Shown in pieces: positions 1 through 8,877 of a stretch of DNA of 10,555 nucleotides. The translations under genes were made by a program, and so were the position numbers. The DNA is from Gammaproteobacteria bacterium (GTDB lineage: Bacteria; Pseudomonadota; Gammaproteobacteria; Poriferisulfidales; Oxydemutatoraceae): positions 1 to 10,555 of the forward strand of contig RKSI01000211.1 of assembly GCA_007570905.1 (NCBI GenBank). The letters are read 5' to 3'. Positions within the stretch are counted from its first letter, which is position 1, and each line of letters starts with the position of its first letter. The notes under the pieces are model-generated. The model saw only the letters and a program-made list of their open reading frames with translations, ran no database searches and had not been told where the DNA came from.

Positions 1-4
1 TCTT

Positions 5-9
5 GAGGA
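5..9 (+). promoter_or_regulatory. Shine-Dalgarno site that selects the TTG start at 16
   Basis: GAGGA lies six bases before the TTG at 16-18. No ATG or GTG is available in this frame before the predicted signal peptide, so this site is the main support for a TTG start. Another TTG at 11 is in a different frame that closes at 232, and it is only one base from the GAGGA. Confidence 0.5.
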
Positions 10-15
10 ATTGAG

Positions 16-567
16 TTGCGGCGCGCAAGCAAAACGGAATTGCAGGTTGGCGGGCGTTCAATCCGGGCGTTTTTGGCGGCGCCGGCGGCGGCGGGGTTGC
101 TGGCGGTTGCGGGTTGTCAGGGTGGTTTCACGCGGCTGGACGGGCAGTGCGGCGATTATCCCTGTTGCTGGAGCCGCGATGTCATCGCCCGGGAGTTGGC
201 CAAAAATCATGTCCTGGAAGGGATTGAACTGAAATCCCATCGCGGAATAATCGCCGTTCACGACCCCGACAACTGGTGGACAAAAAGCAGGATAACGGGG
301 GAGGAGTGTTCTTTTGCGGTCACCAGGGACGGGCGGGGACGCTATGTCGTGGAAGCGTCTTTTTTGTCGGAGCCGGTGGTGTTGTCAATTCCGATGTCGG
401 ATGTTGATTTTTACATGGGCAAGGTGAACGAGGAGCAGATGATAGTGTTGCAGCAGCATCCCATCGGGGCCAGCCTTACCTGGTCCAATTTCAACGAGAA
501 AGGTTTTCTGAATTACGGCGATTGCGCCGAGGACAGTTACTTCATCAAGGAGTGCGCCCGCTACTGA
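16..567 (+). CDS. Putative cysteine-rich lipoprotein of unknown function
   Basis: I do not recognise a family for this 183-residue protein. The N-terminus looks like a lipoprotein signal: basic residues at 2, 3, 6, 14 and 17, a small hydrophobic stretch at about 19-33, and a lipobox VAGC ending at Cys34. If processed there, the mature protein is about 150 residues, anchored in a membrane and facing the periplasm. Besides Cys34 it has six cysteines (45, 50, 51, 98, 170, 180), an even number that would suit disulfide bonds in the periplasm. The rest is mixed polar and beta-prone sequence with no enzyme motif. The TTG start at 16 has a good GAGGA site. The gene is visibly less GC-rich than its neighbours and uses many TTT, GTT and GAT codons, so it may have a different history. 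It converges on the helicase gene with a 30-bp gap. Its upstream context lies outside the window. Confidence 0.65.
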   Translation: MRRASKTELQVGGRSIRAFLAAPAAAGLLAVAGCQGGFTRLDGQCGDYPCCWSRDVIARELAKNHVLEGIELKSHRGIIAVHDPDNWWTKSRITGEECSFAVTRDGRGRYVVEASFLSEPVVLSIPMSDVDFYMGKVNEEQMIVLQQHPIGASLTWSNFNEKGFLNYGDCAEDSYFIKECARY

Positions 568-597
568 CGCCGGTAGTCCTGGAGTTGGCTGCCGCCG

Positions 598-3375
598 TCA
601 GTCGCCGGTTCGGGCGAGGGCGTCGTCGCCGAGCAGGCCGTTCTTGCCGACGGCGTCGCTGATTCTCGCGTACCAGTGGTGGCCGCCGGGTTTGCCGCTG
701 GCCGATACGAACAGGTATTGCTTTGCCCGCGTCAGCGCGACATACAACAGATTGACATCCTCGCGCCGCTCGCGGCGTTCGCGCTGCCCGACAAGGCGGT
801 GCAGCGCGCCGCCGCGTCCGGCCTTCGCCGGCAGCAGCGCAAACTGGCCGGGTTTGGCGGCGCCGGGCGGCCACTGCACCAGCGCCTGGTAGGTGTCCCT
901 GTGCCGCTGCGCCGGCGCGCAGTCGGCCAGAAACACGACCGGCGCTTCCAGCCCTTTGGCGCCGTGTATCGTCATCAGGCGCACGCAGTCGCTGTCGGTC
1001 GGCGCGCGCGTGGCGGCCCGGCGTCCGCCGAGACGCCGCAGCGTTTTCAGGTTTTCAAGAAAGCGCCCGGTGTCGGGATAGCGCCCGCTGTCAAAGTCAA
1101 GCGCGTATTCCAGCAGCGCGTTCAGGTTGTCGCCGACGCGCCCGGCTTCCGGCGGCGGCACGGCGCGGCGGTAGCGCTGCGCGAGACCGGCCTCGTGATA
1201 AATGCGATCCAGCAGGTCGTGCGGCGGCAGTTGGCCGCGCAGGTTTATCCACGACGCCAGTTGGCGTTCAATGGGCCGCCAGTGCGCGGCGGCGCCGTCT
1301 TCGGCGCTCCCTTCGGCGTGCTCTTCGGCGCTCCCTTCGGCAAGGCGCGCGAGTTTGTGTTGCCAGCAGTCGCCCGGCGTTCGCGCGATTTGCCACAGTT
1401 GCTCGTCGCTTAGCGAATAAATCGGCGAGCGCAGCACGACGGCGAGCGCGTCGTCGCGGCGCGGGTTTTGCAGGAACTCCAGCAGCGCGATGATGTCCGC
1501 CGCCTCCAGCGATGTCAGGAAGTTCTGCTCGTGCGCGCTGATGGATGGAATGCGTTCGGTGCGCAGCGCCTGCATGAAGTCGCCGAAGTGCGTCGTTTGC
1601 CGCGCGAGGATCATCACATCGCCATATTGCAGCGAGCGTTGCTGGCCGCCGTCTTCAACGGGCAGGCCGTTTGCAACCAGTTGCCGGATGGCGCCGGCGA
1701 CCCGCGCCGCTTCCTGGCCGGATGCGGCCTGCGACGCCGGGCGCGGTTCGCGCAGCGGATTGCGCCAGTCGCACGGCGGCGTTTTGGCTGGTTCGTGCAG
1801 ACCGAGCAGGCGCACGCCGCCGGCGATGTCGCGCATGGTTTCATGCGGCTGAAAACCTTCGGGAACCGGCTGCCCGGCGTCCGGCGGCGCGCTGAAAACG
1901 CGGTTCACGCATTCCATCAGCGGTTGCGCCGAGCGGCGGGATGTGTTCATTTGTCGGTGCAGACTGCCCGGGCATTTTTCTTTCAGCCAGCGGGCCGCGG
2001 CCTGCTGCAATTCCGGGTCGGCGCGGCGAAAGCCGTAGATGGACTGCTTGACATCGCCGACGATGAACACGCTGCCGCCGCCCTGCGAGACAATCTCGTC
2101 CAGCAGCGGCAGCAGCAGTTGCCACTGGCCCGGGTTGGTGTCCTGGAATTCGTCCACCAGAATGTGTTCTATTTTGCCGCCGAGGCGGTATTGCAGATGG
2201 AGTTCGCCGCGCAGCAGCAGTTGGCTGCCTTCCCATTCGAGGTCGTCAAAATCAAGCAGGCCGTTCTCGCGCTTGAGGCCGCGGTAAATCCGGCACAAGC
2301 GGTCGCCGGCGTGGCGCCATGCAACTTTCAGGCGCTCGTTGCGCCGTTCCAGCAGGCGCTCCCTGGCCGCGCCGACAGCGCCGGCGAGGCTGTCGTAATC
2401 AAGCGACGCCAGCGCTTCAACAAACCAGTCGGGCGAAGTTTTGCCCAACACGGAACGGGGCTTGTGCTCCTGCGTGAAAAAGCAGTGATACAGCCCGTCA
2501 AAACTTTCATCGTCCAGCGTGTCGCGCGCCGCCAGCGTTTGCAGCGCCTCGCCGCGCGCGTGGTTTGTTTTCGTGCCGCTGTTCAGCAGCGCTTCGGCGT
2601 ATTGCGCGGCGCGCCTGCGGATGCCGGCCTGCCAGAAGTCGCGCAACTCGCCCGCTTCGCCGTCGCCGTCGTCGCGGAAGGCCTCCGGCGCGGCGCCGTC
2701 GCGGGTGAGCGCCAGCCAGTCGTTGCGGTGCATCAGAAACGCTTTCAGCGCGCTGCGGGTGTTTTCAATGCCGTTGCACAGCGCAAACAGCGTATCCAGC
2801 GCGCGGGCGAAGTCGCCGCCGGTTTGCCGCGCCGCCTGCGCGAACAATTCGTCCATCGCGCGCTCGTGCAGTTCTTCCAGATGCTCGGCAATCTGAAAGT
2901 TCAGCGGCACGCCGGCCTGAAGCGGAAACAGCCGCAGCATCTGCTGGCAGAAGGAGTGAAAGGTCGTCATCTGCACCGGCTCCGGCGCATAGAGCAGGGT
3001 TTCATACAACTGCGCCGCGGCGCGCCGCCGCGATGCGGGCCTGGCGATGCCGATTTGCCGCAAGTGTTCATCCAGTTCGTCCGCCGTCGCGGTGCTCCAT
3101 TGCAGCAGCCGCGTCATCAGGCGCTCGCGCATCTCGTCGGCGGCCTTGTTGGTGAAGGTGATGGCGAGAATGGAGGCGGGCGCGCGTCCATCCAGCAGCA
3201 GGCGCAGGATGCGCGACACCAGCAGCCAGGTCTTGCCGGTGCCCGCCGATGCGGACACAACGCCGCTGTTTTCGGGCGTCAGGAGTTCGGCATGGTATAT
3301 GCCGGCGCTGCCGGCGCCCGCCGGAGCGGACACAACGCCGCTGTTTTCGGGCGTCAGGAGTTCGGCATGGTCCAT
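598..3375 (-). CDS. UvrD/RecB-family (AddA-like) ATP-dependent DNA helicase lacking the C-terminal nuclease
   Basis: This is a superfamily 1A helicase of 925 residues from ATG 3375. Motifs in order: Walker A SASAGTGKT (41-49), motif Ia AITFTNKAADEMRERL (71-86), TTFHSFC (137-143), LDFDDLE (374-380), Walker B/motif II VDEFQDT (407-413), motif III GDVKQSIYGFRRAD (440-453), motif V MTIHGAKGLE (801-810) and motif VI YVALTRAK (878-885). The family unwinds DNA with ATP and, in AddAB or RecBCD, processes double-strand breaks. AddA/RecB proteins normally go on to a RecB-like nuclease domain. Here the protein stops about 40 residues after motif VI, and the convergent lipoprotein gene follows within 30 bp, so no nuclease remnant can fit. 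No AddB-like gene is adjacent. The open frame runs upstream to 3879 antisense to parE; ATG 3375 is chosen because it is the first start outside parE that keeps the whole helicase, although it has no clear Shine-Dalgarno site. The N-terminus is tandemly duplicated, with a decayed Walker A at 16-24. Confidence 0.9.
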   Translation of the reverse strand: MDHAELLTPENSGVVSAPAGAGSAGIYHAELLTPENSGVVSASAGTGKTWLLVSRILRLLLDGRAPASILAITFTNKAADEMRERLMTRLLQWSTATADELDEHLRQIGIARPASRRRAAAQLYETLLYAPEPVQMTTFHSFCQQMLRLFPLQAGVPLNFQIAEHLEELHERAMDELFAQAARQTGGDFARALDTLFALCNGIENTRSALKAFLMHRNDWLALTRDGAAPEAFRDDGDGEAGELRDFWQAGIRRRAAQYAEALLNSGTKTNHARGEALQTLAARDTLDDESFDGLYHCFFTQEHKPRSVLGKTSPDWFVEALASLDYDSLAGAVGAARERLLERRNERLKVAWRHAGDRLCRIYRGLKRENGLLDFDDLEWEGSQLLLRGELHLQYRLGGKIEHILVDEFQDTNPGQWQLLLPLLDEIVSQGGGSVFIVGDVKQSIYGFRRADPELQQAAARWLKEKCPGSLHRQMNTSRRSAQPLMECVNRVFSAPPDAGQPVPEGFQPHETMRDIAGGVRLLGLHEPAKTPPCDWRNPLREPRPASQAASGQEAARVAGAIRQLVANGLPVEDGGQQRSLQYGDVMILARQTTHFGDFMQALRTERIPSISAHEQNFLTSLEAADIIALLEFLQNPRRDDALAVVLRSPIYSLSDEQLWQIARTPGDCWQHKLARLAEGSAEEHAEGSAEDGAAAHWRPIERQLASWINLRGQLPPHDLLDRIYHEAGLAQRYRRAVPPPEAGRVGDNLNALLEYALDFDSGRYPDTGRFLENLKTLRRLGGRRAATRAPTDSDCVRLMTIHGAKGLEAPVVFLADCAPAQRHRDTYQALVQWPPGAAKPGQFALLPAKAGRGGALHRLVGQRERRERREDVNLLYVALTRAKQYLFVSASGKPGGHHWYARISDAVGKNGLLGDDALARTGD
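1298..1341. repeat. 24-bp-period tandem duplication inside the helicase gene
   Basis: The 20-mer TCTTCGGCGCTCCCTTCGGC occurs perfectly at 1298-1317 and 1322-1341, a period of 24 bp, or eight codons. On the minus strand it encodes AEGSAEEHAEGSAED (about residues 679-693), an acidic low-complexity stretch between the conserved helicase blocks. The reading frame is kept. It looks like slippage in a tolerant surface loop. Confidence 0.85.
3226..3375. repeat. 75-bp in-frame tandem duplication at the helicase N-terminus
   Basis: Two 75-bp units, 3226-3300 and 3301-3375, match at 65 of 75 positions by hand alignment. They share an identical 46-bp core (3251-3296 and 3326-3371). The period equals 25 codons, so frame is preserved. 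Each unit encodes HAELLTPENSGVVSA followed by a Walker A region. The promoter-distal unit has the intact SASAGTGKT. The N-terminal unit reads SAPAGAGSA and has lost the phosphate-binding Lys-Thr. Outside the very ends of the units, the differences fall in the Walker A half. Confidence 0.95.
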
Positions 3376-3531
3376 GGCGGCGCGGTCGGTGGCGTGGTGC
3401 TGCGTGCTGATTATTTGCTGATGGTGCGGTTCCGGGCCGTCGCGGGTTTCCCTGCGGCGGCAATCCGGTGATAATACCCGCTTTATCGCAACCCTTGCCA
3501 CCGAACCGCCGCCCAACCCCCGCCAACGCCG
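3376..3531. other. Divergent intergenic region between helicase and parE
   Basis: This 156-bp spacer should hold the promoters for both divergent transcripts. On the plus strand a weak promoter-like pair is visible (listed separately). On the minus strand AATAAT (3415 to 3410) resembles a -10 box, but nothing like a -35 box stands at the right distance. The last 50 bases before parE are rich in C and A and poor in G, with no Shine-Dalgarno sequence. No RNA gene or operator palindrome is evident. Confidence 0.5.
3447..3475 (+). promoter_or_regulatory. Weak sigma70-like promoter candidate for the parE operon
   Basis: GATAAT at 3470-3475 matches the TATAAT consensus at five of six positions. 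TTTCCC at 3447-3452, spaced 17 bp, matches TTGACA at only three. Transcription would begin near 3482 and give a leader of about 50 nt before parE. It is the best candidate in an otherwise GC-rich spacer, but the -35 is poor. Confidence 0.3.
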
Positions 3532-5475
3532 ATGCCACGCCGCGCCAGCAAGCGTTATGACGCCGCCGACATTGAGATTCTCGGCGGCCTGGAGCCGGTT
3601 CGCAAACGCCCGGAGATGTTCACCGACACCTCCAGCCCGACGCACCTGGTGCAGGAGGCGATAGACAACAGCGTGGATGAGGCGCTCGCCGGCCACGCCA
3701 CGCGGGTGGAAGTCGCGCTGCACGACGACGGCTCCGTCAGTGTCAGCGACGACGGGCGCGGAATGCCGGTGGACCCGCACCCGGTTCGCAAACTGCCCGG
3801 CGTTGAGGTGATATTGACGACGCTGCACGCCGGCAGCAAGTTCTCGGGCCGGCAGTACCGCTTTGCCGGCGGCCTGCACGGCGTCGGCATTTCCATCGTC
3901 AACGCGCTTTCCACGCGCCTTGAGGTGCGGGTGAAACGCGACGGCTGCGTGTATGGCATGGATTTCAGGAACGGGCGCCGGACATCAAAACTGAAAGTGC
4001 TGCGCCGCCTGAAAAAACGCGCCACCGGCACCGACATCCGCTTCTGGCCCGACCCGGATTTCTTTGATACATCAAGGTTTGACACCGCCAAACTAAGCCA
4101 TCTTCTGCAAGCCAAGGCGGTGCTGTGCGCCGGGCTGACGACGCGCCTGACCGGCGACGACGGCAAAGACATCCGGACTTGCCGCTACAAGGACGGCTTG
4201 CCGCAGTATTTCGCCGAGCGCTGCGGCGGCGACGCGCTGCTGGAACGCGACTTCTGCGGCGAGCGCGAACTGGACGACGCGCAGGAACTGCGCTGGTGCC
4301 TGAACTGGTTCATGGATGACGCCGCCGTCGCCGAGAGTTATGTCAATCTGGTGCCGACGCCGGGCGGCGGCAGCCATGTCGCCGGGCTGCGCGCCGGCCT
4401 GACCGAGGCGCTGCGCGAGTTCGCGCAACTGCACGGCCTGTTGCCGCGCGGCGTCCGGCTGATGCCGGACGATGTCTGGCGAGGCGCCGGTTTCGTGCTG
4501 TCGCTGAAAATGGACAACCCGCGCTTCGCCGGGCAGACCAAGGAGCGCCTCGTGTCAAAAGAAGGCGGCGCACTGGTGCAGAAACTGGCGCGCGATGCGT
4601 TCAGTCTGTGGCTGAACGAGGCCGCCGCCGCCGGCAAGGCGCTGGTCGAGGCGGTGCTGGAAAACGCGCGCGCGCGCAAGAAAAGCCGCGGCGTCAAGCG
4701 CGCGCGGGTGTCCGGCCCGCGCCTGCCGGGCAAACTGGCCGACTGCCTCGCGCGCGATGTGGAGGATTCGGAGTTGTTTCTGGTGGAAGGCGATTCCGCC
4801 GGCGGCTCGGCGAAGCAGGCCCGCGACAAGGCGTTTCAGGCGGTGCTGCCGCTGCGCGGCAAGATACTCAACACCTGGGAGAGCGACACCGGCGAGATAC
4901 TGGATTCAAGGGAAATCAGCGACATTGCGACGGCGATTGATGTCGCGCCCGGCAGCGATGACTTAAGCCGCCTGCGCTACGGCAAGATTTGCATACTCGC
5001 CGACGCCGACTCCGACGGCCTGCACATATCAACGCTGCTGGCGGCGCTGTTTCTGAAACACTTCCGCCCGCTGGTGGAGGCGCGGCGCATCTTCGTCGCG
5101 CTGCCGCCGCTGTTTCGCATTGACGCCGGCAAAAGCGTTTATTATGCGCAGGATGAAAATGAACGCGATGCGATACTGGCAAGGCTGGCGGAACCGGCAA
5201 AGGCGACAAAGGCGGCAAAAGGGGCAAAGGCGGCAAAAGGGGAAAAAGGGGCAAAGGCGCGCGCCGCGGCGCAGGTTATCCGCTTCAAGGGGCTGGGCGA
5301 GATGAACCCGTCGCAACTGCGCGAATCCACGATGGCGCCCGCCAGCCGCCGCCTGATGGAACTCACCTGCGACGGCGACCCGCTGCCGCTGATGGACATG
5401 CTGCTGGCGAAGAAACGCTCGCCGGAACGCAGGCGCTGGCTGGAAAAAGAAGGCGCGCGCGTGGAGATACTGTGA
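3532..5475 (+). CDS. parE: DNA topoisomerase IV subunit B (ParE)
   Basis: ParE is the ATPase half of topoisomerase IV, which with ParC passes one duplex through another to decatenate and relax DNA. The 647-residue protein follows E. coli ParE throughout. The GHKL ATPase shows EAIDNSVDEALAGHA (Glu42 as general base, Asn46 for Mg-ATP), DDGRGMPVD (73-81), GGLHGVGISIVNALS and the QTK loop with Lys337. The Toprim domain shows EGDSAGGSAKQA (Glu419 onwards), LADADSDGLHI (Asp491, 493, 495) and RFKGLGEMNP. It lacks the long Toprim insertion of proteobacterial GyrB, which supports ParE over GyrB. Odd points: the near-invariant RPGMY is RPEMF (26-30), and a Lys/Ala/Gly-rich insertion of roughly 20 residues (about 555-580) precedes RFKGLGEMN. 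ATG 3532 gives an N-terminus in register with E. coli ParE, though no Shine-Dalgarno site precedes it. It is the first gene of the cluster and overlaps the next by one base. Confidence 0.97.
   Translation: MPRRASKRYDAADIEILGGLEPVRKRPEMFTDTSSPTHLVQEAIDNSVDEALAGHATRVEVALHDDGSVSVSDDGRGMPVDPHPVRKLPGVEVILTTLHAGSKFSGRQYRFAGGLHGVGISIVNALSTRLEVRVKRDGCVYGMDFRNGRRTSKLKVLRRLKKRATGTDIRFWPDPDFFDTSRFDTAKLSHLLQAKAVLCAGLTTRLTGDDGKDIRTCRYKDGLPQYFAERCGGDALLERDFCGERELDDAQELRWCLNWFMDDAAVAESYVNLVPTPGGGSHVAGLRAGLTEALREFAQLHGLLPRGVRLMPDDVWRGAGFVLSLKMDNPRFAGQTKERLVSKEGGALVQKLARDAFSLWLNEAAAAGKALVEAVLENARARKKSRGVKRARVSGPRLPGKLADCLARDVEDSELFLVEGDSAGGSAKQARDKAFQAVLPLRGKILNTWESDTGEILDSREISDIATAIDVAPGSDDLSRLRYGKICILADADSDGLHISTLLAALFLKHFRPLVEARRIFVALPPLFRIDAGKSVYYAQDENERDAILARLAEPAKATKAAKGAKAAKGEKGAKARAAAQVIRFKGLGEMNPSQLRESTMAPASRRLMELTCDGDPLPLMDMLLAKKRSPERRRWLEKEGARVEIL
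5207..5242. repeat. 18-bp perfect tandem repeat encoding Lys/Ala/Gly in parE
   Basis: CAAAGGCGGCAAAAGGGG occurs twice head to tail (5207-5224, 5225-5242), with degenerate copies on both sides, so that about 5197-5259 is A/G-rich purine repeat. It encodes AKATKAAKGAKAAKGEKGAK. The corresponding segment of E. coli ParE is short and also basic (QLKRKKGKPN), so this appears to be an expansion of a tolerant basic loop. Confidence 0.9.
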
Positions 5476-6425
5476 TGCCGCCGCCCGCTTCCTCATCGGG
5501 GCCGCCGATGGTCTTGCGGCCCTTCTCGCGGAACATCATCGCGATGATCTGGGATTTCGACAAGACGCTGATTCCGGGCTATATGCAAGATGTGCTGTTC
5601 AAGGAGTACGGCGTGGAAGGCGATGCGTTCTGGGCCGAGGTCAACGCGCTGCCGCAGCAGTATCAGGCGCGCGGCTGCGGCCAGGTGACGACCGAACTGC
5701 TGTACCTGAACCACATTCTTGATTATGCCGCCGATGGCCGCTTCAAGGGTTTGTCCAACGCCAGACTGAAGGAACTGGGCGCGAAACTGGAGTTTTACCC
5801 GGGCCTGCCGGCGTTTTTTCCGCGCATCAGGCGCCTGCTGGACGACGCCAAATACCGCCGCCACGAATTGAAACTGGAACACTATGTCGTCAGCACCGGC
5901 CTGAAGAAACTGGTGGAAGGCTGCGCGCTGGCCGAACATCTGGACGGCATCTGGGGCTGCGAATTCCTTGAGGACGAAGACAGCGGCTGCATCTCGCGCA
6001 TCGGCTATGTGCTGGAAGACACGACCAAGACGCGCGCGGTGTTTGAGATTAACAAGGGCGTCAATGTCTCGGAAAGCATCAGCGTCAACGACTGGATAGA
6101 CCGCGACAAGCGCCGCGTGCCGTTTGAGCAGATGATCTACATCGCCGACGGCCCCAGCGATGTGCCGGTGTTTTCGGTCGTCAAGCACTGGGGCGGCAGG
6201 ACTTTCGCGGTGTACAACCCGCAGGAACGCAGGAAGTTCGACGGCGCCTACAAACTCCAGCAGCAGGACCGCGTGCACGGCATGGCCGAGGCCGATTACA
6301 GCCCGGGGCGCGGCGCCGCGCTGTGGCTTGAGAAGGCGGTGATTGAAATCGCCGACCGCATCGTCTTTCAGCGCGAATGGGCGCTGCACCAGAGCGCCGG
6401 CAGGGCGCCGACCCACCGCGACTGA
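5475..6425 (+). CDS. HAD-superfamily phosphatase-like hydrolase
   Basis: The 316-residue protein has the four haloacid dehalogenase motifs. Motif I is IWDFDKTLIP with nucleophile Asp27 and acid/base Asp29. Motif II is VVSTG with Ser140. A motif III lysine is either Lys185 or Lys194. Motif IV is IADGPSDVPVF with Asp225 and Asp229. The form most resembles the phosphoserine-phosphatase-like HAD group. About 110 residues lie between motifs I and II, enough for a C1 cap that would set substrate choice. The substrate cannot be read from sequence. No signal peptide or membrane segment is present, so it is probably cytoplasmic. ATG 5475 overlaps the parE stop by one base (TGATG) and has GGAG at 5463-5466, eight bases upstream; a GTG at 5472 is an alternative that adds one residue. 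ATG 5508 or 5544 would remove the proline-rich leader before motif I. Its place between parE and parC implies co-transcription with topoisomerase IV, not necessarily a shared function. Confidence 0.88.
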   Translation: MPPPASSSGPPMVLRPFSRNIIAMIWDFDKTLIPGYMQDVLFKEYGVEGDAFWAEVNALPQQYQARGCGQVTTELLYLNHILDYAADGRFKGLSNARLKELGAKLEFYPGLPAFFPRIRRLLDDAKYRRHELKLEHYVVSTGLKKLVEGCALAEHLDGIWGCEFLEDEDSGCISRIGYVLEDTTKTRAVFEINKGVNVSESISVNDWIDRDKRRVPFEQMIYIADGPSDVPVFSVVKHWGGRTFAVYNPQERRKFDGAYKLQQQDRVHGMAEADYSPGRGAALWLEKAVIEIADRIVFQREWALHQSAGRAPTHRD

Positions 6426-6426
6426 C

Positions 6427-8763
<2,337 letters not shown>

Positions 8764-8769
8764 GAAACA

Positions 8770-8877
8770 ATGAGAATGCTTTTGTTTGCCGCGGCCGGCC
8801 CGATTGTTTTGCCGCAGCGCGGCGCGCAGGCGCGCGCGCAAGAGCGCGCACAGAAACGCAAGGAACCGCCGAGTTGA
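8770..8877 (+). CDS. Possible 35-residue small protein or coupling leader
   Basis: An ATG seven bases after the parC stop opens a 35-codon frame beginning MRMLLFAAAGPIVLP and ending in a charged Arg/Gln/Lys-rich half (about 16-35). GGAG at 8757-8760 lies nine bases upstream, a good ribosome site that also overlaps the end of parC. Its TGA (8875-8877) overlaps the TTG start of the transporter gene in the four-base string TTGA, a typical coupling arrangement. The hydrophobic start is too short for a confident membrane segment or signal peptide. It could be a real small protein, a leader that couples translation of the transporter, or chance in GC-rich DNA. I recognise no family. Confidence 0.4.
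   Translation: MRMLLFAAAGPIVLPQRGAQARAQERAQKRKEPPS
8860..8865 (+). promoter_or_regulatory. Shine-Dalgarno site that selects the TTG start at 8874
   Basis: AAGGAA lies eight bases before the TTG at 8874-8876. The same frame is open back to 8607, inside parC, but that upstream segment is Arg/Ala-rich shadow sequence, unlike any transporter. The strong site, the hydrophobic sequence that begins right after the TTG and the 4-nt overlap with the small ORF all favour this start. Confidence 0.7.

Noticed and set aside
563..602. Inverted repeat ACTGACG/CGTCAGT between the convergent genes as a bidirectional terminator
   Set aside because: The stem is seven bp with a 26-base loop and no T-run on either side, and it includes both stop codons, so coincidence is a fair explanation.
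598..3375. Helicase as part of a defence island
   Set aside because: UvrD-like helicases occur in some defence systems, but no nuclease, methylase, TIR, reverse transcriptase or other defence gene is next to it, and the neighbours are housekeeping.
1468..3471. 667-codon plus-strand open frame opposite the helicase
   Set aside because: It is antisense to a gene with all SF1 helicase motifs, and its product is Arg/Gln/Ala-rich low-complexity sequence with no motif. Long antisense frames are expected in GC-rich genes.
3376..3879. N-terminal extension of the helicase frame into parE
   Set aside because: The extra 168 codons are antisense to the conserved ParE ATPase domain and resemble no helicase sequence. 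The start was set at 3375.
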